From NCBI GenBank assembly GCA_025201375.1, contig JAIWZP010000038.1, positions 1 through 64,000 on the forward strand: 64,000 bases of DNA. Direction: 5' to 3'. The notes below the pieces were generated by a model, which saw only the letters and a list, made by a program, of their open reading frames with translations, made no database searches and was not told the DNA's origin. Made by a program: the position numbers and the translations under genes. Positions 58,842 to 64,000 of the stretch are shown here, piece after piece (the stretch's first letter is position 1; every line of letters begins with the position of its first letter). Source of the stretch: Gongronella butleri (lineage: Eukaryota > Mucoromycota > Mucoromycetes > Mucorales > Cunninghamellaceae).

Positions 58842-60150
58842 GTGAGCAAAAAAAAAAAAGTCGTGAGCAAAAAAAAAAAGTCGTGAGCAAAAAAAAACCC
58901 CCCCCCTTTTTTTCTTTTTCTTTTTCTTTCCCTCCTTTTTCCTCTGCTCTCTTTACGTGTCGATCAAGCAGCCCATCTTGCAATTCCAAGTGCACGAGAA
59001 TGTCGTCACCATTGATAAGCAATGGCGCATCGCGCGTGTATTGGCGCCACAGATCAACGCCCTCGCGAATCTTTTCACCGAGCTGTCATGGAAAAAGAAA
59101 AAAAGACCGTGTCAATTGCCTGCCATTCGGATCGCGGACGATTTTTCTTACCAATTTGACCTGGTCGGCGCCATTGCGCTTGCGTGCACTCGTAAGCATG
59201 ATCTTGCGTCGCTTCAGGTTGCTCTTGGCCGACAATGCCACGGTCTTTGCCAAGTCCAAATTGACGTATGCCTGCTGCAGCACCTGAATGTCATCTAAAT
59301 CAAGCGAAAAATGAGTCACACGCACACTCGCACAAACACGGATCACGGGTACGACACAGGAAAATGATGTCACCTTGTCCACGGATGTCCCCCTCCTTCT
59401 CCCAATTTCAGCCTGCACATACTCATGGACCCGATGGACGAGAAGAACATGCCAGCATCCACCTGTAAATCGCGCAATTGCTCATTGATCTGGCGGAGCA
59501 GGTGCTTTGTATCGGGTCGGTATCGGATGCGTGACATGGTGCGCACTGAGGGCTAATCATCATCATCAAAAAAAAAAAGAAAAGAGCTAAGAAACGGCCC
59601 TAATTCAAGACATTTTTTTTTTTTTACCTTGATCAGGTGTGGATCGCTCTTTCCGCTGCTGACAGACGCGGGCCTTCGTCGTTGGTCCGAATACAGGTGA
59701 TTTGCGGATTTGATGGCCGAATCGAGCGATGCTTGCGCATTGATGAGTAGATCGCGCGCGTGTGTGGAATTCGAGTCGAGCCCGAGGTCCTTGAGCAGTG
59801 ATTCGATATGCGTCGTTGTCGATTCCACCTGCGTGATCACTTGGCTCGTCATCTCCAGCTGCGCAAGTAGCTCTTGAAGCTCGGCCGTCTTCATCGTCAA
59901 GATGGATCGCAGATTGGCCACCGTGTGCATGCCCTAATGGAAGCCAATTTGCCCAGGGAATTTAGGAATGGGTGCTGCTGCAACGTCGCTTTTTTTTTTT
60001 TTTTTTTTCCTATTTTCTCCTTTTTTTTATTTATACCTCATCCAGCTTGGCGAGCAGCTGGCTGACGGCCGCGTCGTTGGTCTGGGTATACGAAGGCGTC
60101 GACGAGCTCGGAAGGTCGCCAGGTCTATCTTCACAAGCCGTGTCCCCCAT
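58134..60150 (-). CDS. unrecognised helical protein with basic Ser/Pro-rich tail
   Basis: Six exons on the minus strand: 60150-60037, 59933-59628, 59552-59423, 59294-59152, 59082-58957 and 58790-58134, giving 491 aa. The fourth junction uses the donor GTATGT inside ATGAGTATG and restores NDIQVLQQAYVNLDLAKTVA. Residues about 25-265 are predicted all-helical (for example LRSILTMKTAELQELLAQLE, then later IRYRPDTKHLLRQINEQLRD). The last 220 residues are disordered, very rich in Ser, Pro, Arg and Ala (SSSISSTSSIPLPSSAIA, PSPPPPVPPLPAAHAANAA). I do not recognise the family. A helical bundle followed by a basic Ser/Pro tail recalls microtubule or spindle-positioning adaptors such as Kar9, but I see no diagnostic motif. 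Confidence 0.75.
58839..58897. repeat. 20-21 bp tandem repeat in intron
   Basis: Three copies of GTCGTGAGC followed by an A run (starting at 58839, 58860 and 58880), inside the last intron of the minus-strand gene and next to a 28-base A run. On the sense strand these are T runs before the splice acceptor. Confidence 0.85.
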
Positions 60151-60849
60151 AGACAATAGGTGTAAAAGAGTGAAAAGAGAGGAGGAAAATGAAAAGAGAG
60201 TGAGGCTGAAGGAAAAAGGAATGGGTCAAAAAGGCGGGTGCTCCTTGAAAAAAACAAAAAAACCGGGTCACCTGACTGACAACGTGTGACACAAAGGCAA
60301 AAACAAGGCACCATGACCTTTTTTCCCGCCACGGGTGACTGACAGGGCCCTGCCGCCACGCCATGCATCTTCCCCAATGGCATAATAAAAAAGAAGCGAT
60401 GAAAAAAGAAAAGATCAAGGCAAAGCGGCAGTCATGGCTTGACAAAAGCGACGCTGAATTGTTGACAACGCGATGGAATGGGGACGCGTCTTGCTCTGTG
60501 CCTTGATTGCAGCAGCTAAAGTGTTTCAGGGAGGCATGAACGCGAAATGTGAGACAAAGGCATTGACATGACGACGGACGACAATGAAAAAAGGGAGAAA
60601 GGGAGATCAAAGGTGATGATTCACTGCATAAAAGAGCACTTTGCAAGATAATGAAGAGTCATTGCGCCTCTTCGGCTGCCCATCGTCATGGCAGCGCCAT
60701 AGGCATTGAAAAGGACTAAAAGCCAGAGGCGTCGGCGTTTCAAATTCCGGGAGAGCAGAATCTCAAACGCCAAAACACCCGTTTTTTCGTCGTCTTTCTC
60801 TTTTTTTTTGTTTTGTTCGCTTTTTGATATCCCCCTTTTTTTCGTTGTG
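60151..60849. other. divergent intergenic region
   Basis: 700 bp between divergent starts. An upstream C/T-rich leader precedes the ATG at 60850. No other element is recognised. Confidence 0.45.
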
Positions 60850-61639
60850 ATGCCAGGCTATTATACCGTTGTCGCAGGCACTGCAGTGTCGTTGCTTTCG
60901 TTTGTGGGCCTGTACATGCTGCTCAACGGCACGGGCGAACAATTCAACGTTGGCCAATTGCTGCTCGAGATATCTCCCTATGCCTGGGCTTTGACCGGCA
61001 TGGGCCTTTGTATCGGCCTGTCCGTCGTTGGCGCCGCATGGTAAAACACCAAGCGCTACACACGCAAAAGACGCGCTCGTTTGTGAAAATGCGACAAAAC
61101 ACTCACTTTTTGTGCTTTTTTCGTTTGTTATTTCGTCCACTTGTTATAGGGGCATCTTCATCACGGGCTCTGCGCTGCTCGGTGCGGCCGTCAAGGCGCC
61201 TCGTATTCAATCTCGCAACCTCATCTCCATCATCTTCTGCGAAGTCGTTGCTATTTACGGTATTATCATGGCCATTGTGTATTCGTCCAAGCTAAACTAC
61301 GTGCCTGCCGACGCCGTGTATACCACCGAGAACATTTTCACGGGCTACGCTCTGTTCTGGGGTGGCCTGACCGTCGGCATCTGTAACTTGCTTTGTGGCC
61401 TCGCCGTCGGCGTCACCGGCTCCAGCGCCGCCCTTGCCGACGCCCAGGATCCCCAGCTCTTTGTCAAGATCCTCGTCGTCGAAATCTTTGGCTCCGTCCT
61501 TGGTCTCTTTGGCCTCATTGTCGGCCTGCTTGCCGTAAGTCACTTATTTCGATGCCAGAAAAAAAAAATCGCGCTCAGCACGCATTCATCTCGATTTTTT
61601 TTTATTTCATAGACGGGCAAGGCCGGTGATTTCAAGTAG
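60850..61639 (+). CDS. VMA16: V-ATPase V0 subunit c'' (VMA16)
   Basis: Proteolipid of the proton-pumping ring of the vacuolar H+-ATPase. Three exons, 60850-61040, 61150-61534 and 61613-61639, 200 aa. The c'' type shows an extra N-terminal TM before the two c-like hairpins. The motifs are [40 protein letters not shown], then [20 protein letters not shown] with the essential Glu, and a second half with [20 protein letters not shown] (matching Glu) and a last TM ending in ATGKAGDFK. The last exon codes only for the final eight residues. Strong conservation makes the call firm. The poly(A) signal AATAAA lies about 75 bp after the stop. Confidence 0.95.
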
Positions 61640-62059
61640 ATGTGCCTTTCTGTTGTTCGGTTATCCCTCGTTTTATTTGTTTCTTGATTGTAAATTACGC
61701 TTTTCTTAAAAAAAATAAAGCAATGCAGCATTGTGATCTTTTTGAATGCCCTGGATGGCTTGCCCTCATACAGTAATATGCTCGTGGTTCCTATTTTCTT
61801 GCCTCACTTGTTGTTCATGGTTGATGCCATTCGAGCAATGGTGCACCAGACACGCGTTTTTTTTATTTTTTTAACTTTGTCGCGTGATTATGCTAGTATG
61901 ATACATCAAACGCGTCGATTGTCGGCGCATTATCATACGAACTTTTTTTTTATCATACACAAATCATACATATTATTCGTCAATACAATAATACGTCCGG
62001 AAGTGCTTCGCACCGCCCTACAAATCGCGCGCGCAAGAGCATGCTCGCTACTCTATACA
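61640..62059. other. intergenic
   Basis: Contains several TATCATAC/GTATGAT words (61895-61975) like those in the MITE at 15.2 kb, but no complete inverted-repeat pair. No gene is seen. Confidence 0.4.
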
Positions 62060-64000
62060 GTATAAGGTTGAGAAGCAATCAAATCATGATTTGTGTTCGT
62101 CATCAATGATGGATTTGTGACAATTCTTGAAAACGGTGCATGCCACGAAAACGGCCCGATCAACCTCTGGTTTTTATTTTTTTTCTTCAAAGAGAGATGC
62201 TGAAATAGCCAAGCGGCAAAGTTTGGCGTTGATCGAATCATAACTTTACAGCGAAATAATTTTACAAAAACGCGCTACAGCCAAATTTTCAGCAATGTCG
62301 TGCTTCCTGACAAACCACATGATTGACCTTTGAACTTTTATTTTTTTTCTGAGAAGAGAGAGGCAACATCCACTACATGTAAAAGTTTCGTGGCGCTGCG
62401 ACGAGGCCTTGGTTGGCGACGAATTTTTTTTTTCAAATTTAGAAAAAAAAAGGTGGGTCAGGTCAAAATGCATCTGGATGGTCTCCCGCTTTGGGAGGTT
62501 TTGGCCCAGACAAAGATCTCAAATCCGTTTGGCAACCTACACACTGGGGACCTAAGGGTCATGTCATTAGATGCATTGACCCCCTCTTAATAAGCAAATC
62601 TGCAATAAAAATCGGGGGTCGATCGAGCCGTTTTCGAGGCAAAAGTGATCAAAGCCAAATTTAAGAAACTGAGATTTCTAGATCAGTTTTGGTCGTACGC
62701 TGGTGAAAATTGGTTCATCCGACAGAGAATCGAATTCTGCATCTTTGTTCACAACAGCAAGCCGTCCTTGGTTTTGTCCATTGCCGAGAAAAACGAAGCT
62801 GAAATGTTTGATTGGGCGTTGCAAGTATACAAATGTTGCGCATCGGCGTTGCCAGGCAGGAACAAAATGATCCTTAGGCGGTCACTTTCCACTTGAAAGG
62901 TTTAAGCCTGATCGAATAGCAGCCTGGCGCGCCAGAGACAAAATTGTGAATTTAGGGAGCATTGTCAATTTTTTCGTCAACGGCCAGATCAACCCCCGGT
63001 TTTTACTTTTGTTCTGAAAAGAGAGAGGCCAAAATGCCCATATGCCAAAATTTCTTGGAGCTGCAAGCACTCGATGTTGTACCGCATCGATTTTCACAAA
63101 TGACGATTTTCCACCGATTCTCCAAGGAGTACAGGCGCGAATTTTAAACCAGCGAAACTTGGTTCCTCGGATCCCCGTGCCATTCACCCACATAGTAGAA
63201 TTCGTCCATTTGATGATGAAAATGCCATAAAACCTCGGGCGCCATCGACTGGTTCCTGCATAAAATGCAATCTGCTTCAGATTTTCGCCACAAGACAAAC
63301 TCGACGAAGACTGGCCGCAGATTCTCGAAACACGACTCACCAAAAAGAGCACGGGCTGTTTCATACGTGGCCATCGGTGATCACTTCAAAAAACGAGATC
63401 CAAGCAGAATTGACGCGAACAGTTGGTTTGCGGAGCAACTTGGATGCGTGAAAAACCGCGTCAGACTTTGATTTAAGCGCGTCCGTTTCAAGTCGAATCC
63501 ATGCACGCGGAGCCTCTTTTGCTAGTGAATGTGTCGATGCAGCTCCAAGGACGCGCTTCTGCATGCCATTCATCGACAAAGTTTATTCTGAAATCACCAA
63601 TTACTTGCCAACCAGCAGTTCAATCTCACTCTTTTTTGGCGTCTTTCATGGTTTCTCCCTGCGTTGCGTATTGTGTGCAAGCTTGGAGGAATTCTGGCGA
63701 CCCATTTTTTCGATTTTGATTTTGGAGCTCTGAAATGGCCATTTTTTGATATGCGCTTGGCGCGCCTCCAGTGCGCTGCAAGTCATTCCATTAGATGCTT
63801 TGACCACGTATTTGATAGTAAATCTGGAATAAAAGTTGCAGGTCGACTAGACCGTTGCCGAGCAAATCCCCATTTAAGGGTTTGTCGAAAAAGTGTATTT
63901 TCTCTGCGAAGTTTGGCCATCTATAAATGAAATTGGTCTCATTCAAAAGATATTTAACAGATTCTTTTGGCACATCAAAAGCACCGTTGATTGTTTTCCA
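62060..64000 (+). repeat. degenerate ~1.2 kb tandem repeat, array B
   Basis: Matches array A: 62070-62590 aligns with 17030-17550, and 62590-63790 aligns with 21678-22850. The unit start CATTAGATGC occurs at about 62565 and 63790, about 1.2 kb apart. This array has no LINE at 62.59 kb, so it shows the unoccupied site. It runs past the window end. All frames are interrupted. Confidence 0.75.

Overview
The window is nuclear DNA of a filamentous fungus, most likely an early-diverging lineage (Mucoromycota-like). The genes are intron-rich with short GT-AG introns that often carry very long T-runs on the sense strand. The set is eukaryotic and fungal: a Git1-type glycerophosphodiester permease pair, PEX5, a Pom1/DYRK kinase, a Rap1/Rsr1 GTPase, a fungal-type complex I subunit, COX10, ALG3, GCP4, PCC1, a UBE2S-type E2 and V-ATPase c''. 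No rRNA, tRNA or CRISPR was found. Exon boundaries were worked out by hand from GT-AG sites and reading phase; in every spliced model the exon lengths sum to a whole number of codons.

Layout. 0.8-11.8 kb: a DHA1-type drug/polyamine exporter (minus), an HSD17B10-like short-chain dehydrogenase, then two tandem Git1-like permeases. 12.2-14.8 kb: PEX5. 15.2-23.1 kb: a gene-free island with a Tc1/mariner-type MITE and degenerate ~1.2 kb repeats, split by a 4.1 kb 5'-truncated LINE that has a target-site duplication. 23.7-30.5 kb: three genes for secreted proteins, two with (Gly-Met)n tracts, one of them with many Kex2 sites. 31.2-32.3 kb: an inverted copy of the degenerate repeat. 32.8-36.9 kb: the DYRK kinase and a Ser-rich reading frame that is probably its N-terminus. 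39.6-45 kb: F-box/LRR protein, Rap1-type GTPase, small secreted protein, complex I NUZM/NDUFA7-type subunit. 46.1-47.0 kb: a ~315 bp tandem repeat. 47.2-61.6 kb: a dense housekeeping block (COX10, PCC1, UBE2S, ALG3, GCP4, MGST3, an unrecognised helical protein, VMA16). 62.1-64.0 kb: a second array of the degenerate repeat, running off the end.

How the genes relate. There is no operon logic. Recurrent themes are membrane transport (three MFS proteins), organelle function (PEX5, COX10, complex I, V-ATPase), the secretory pathway (ALG3, Kex2-type substrates) and the cell cycle/cytoskeleton (GCP4, UBE2S, DYRK, Rap1). PCC1 and UBE2S are divergent and share a 166 bp intergenic region.

The most noteworthy items are the LINE insertion, whose pre-insertion state survives as a paralogous repeat copy at 62.6 kb; the Kex2-processed repeat protein at 29.3 kb next to a minisatellite-coded secreted protein; and the repeat family, which looks like decayed coding sequence.
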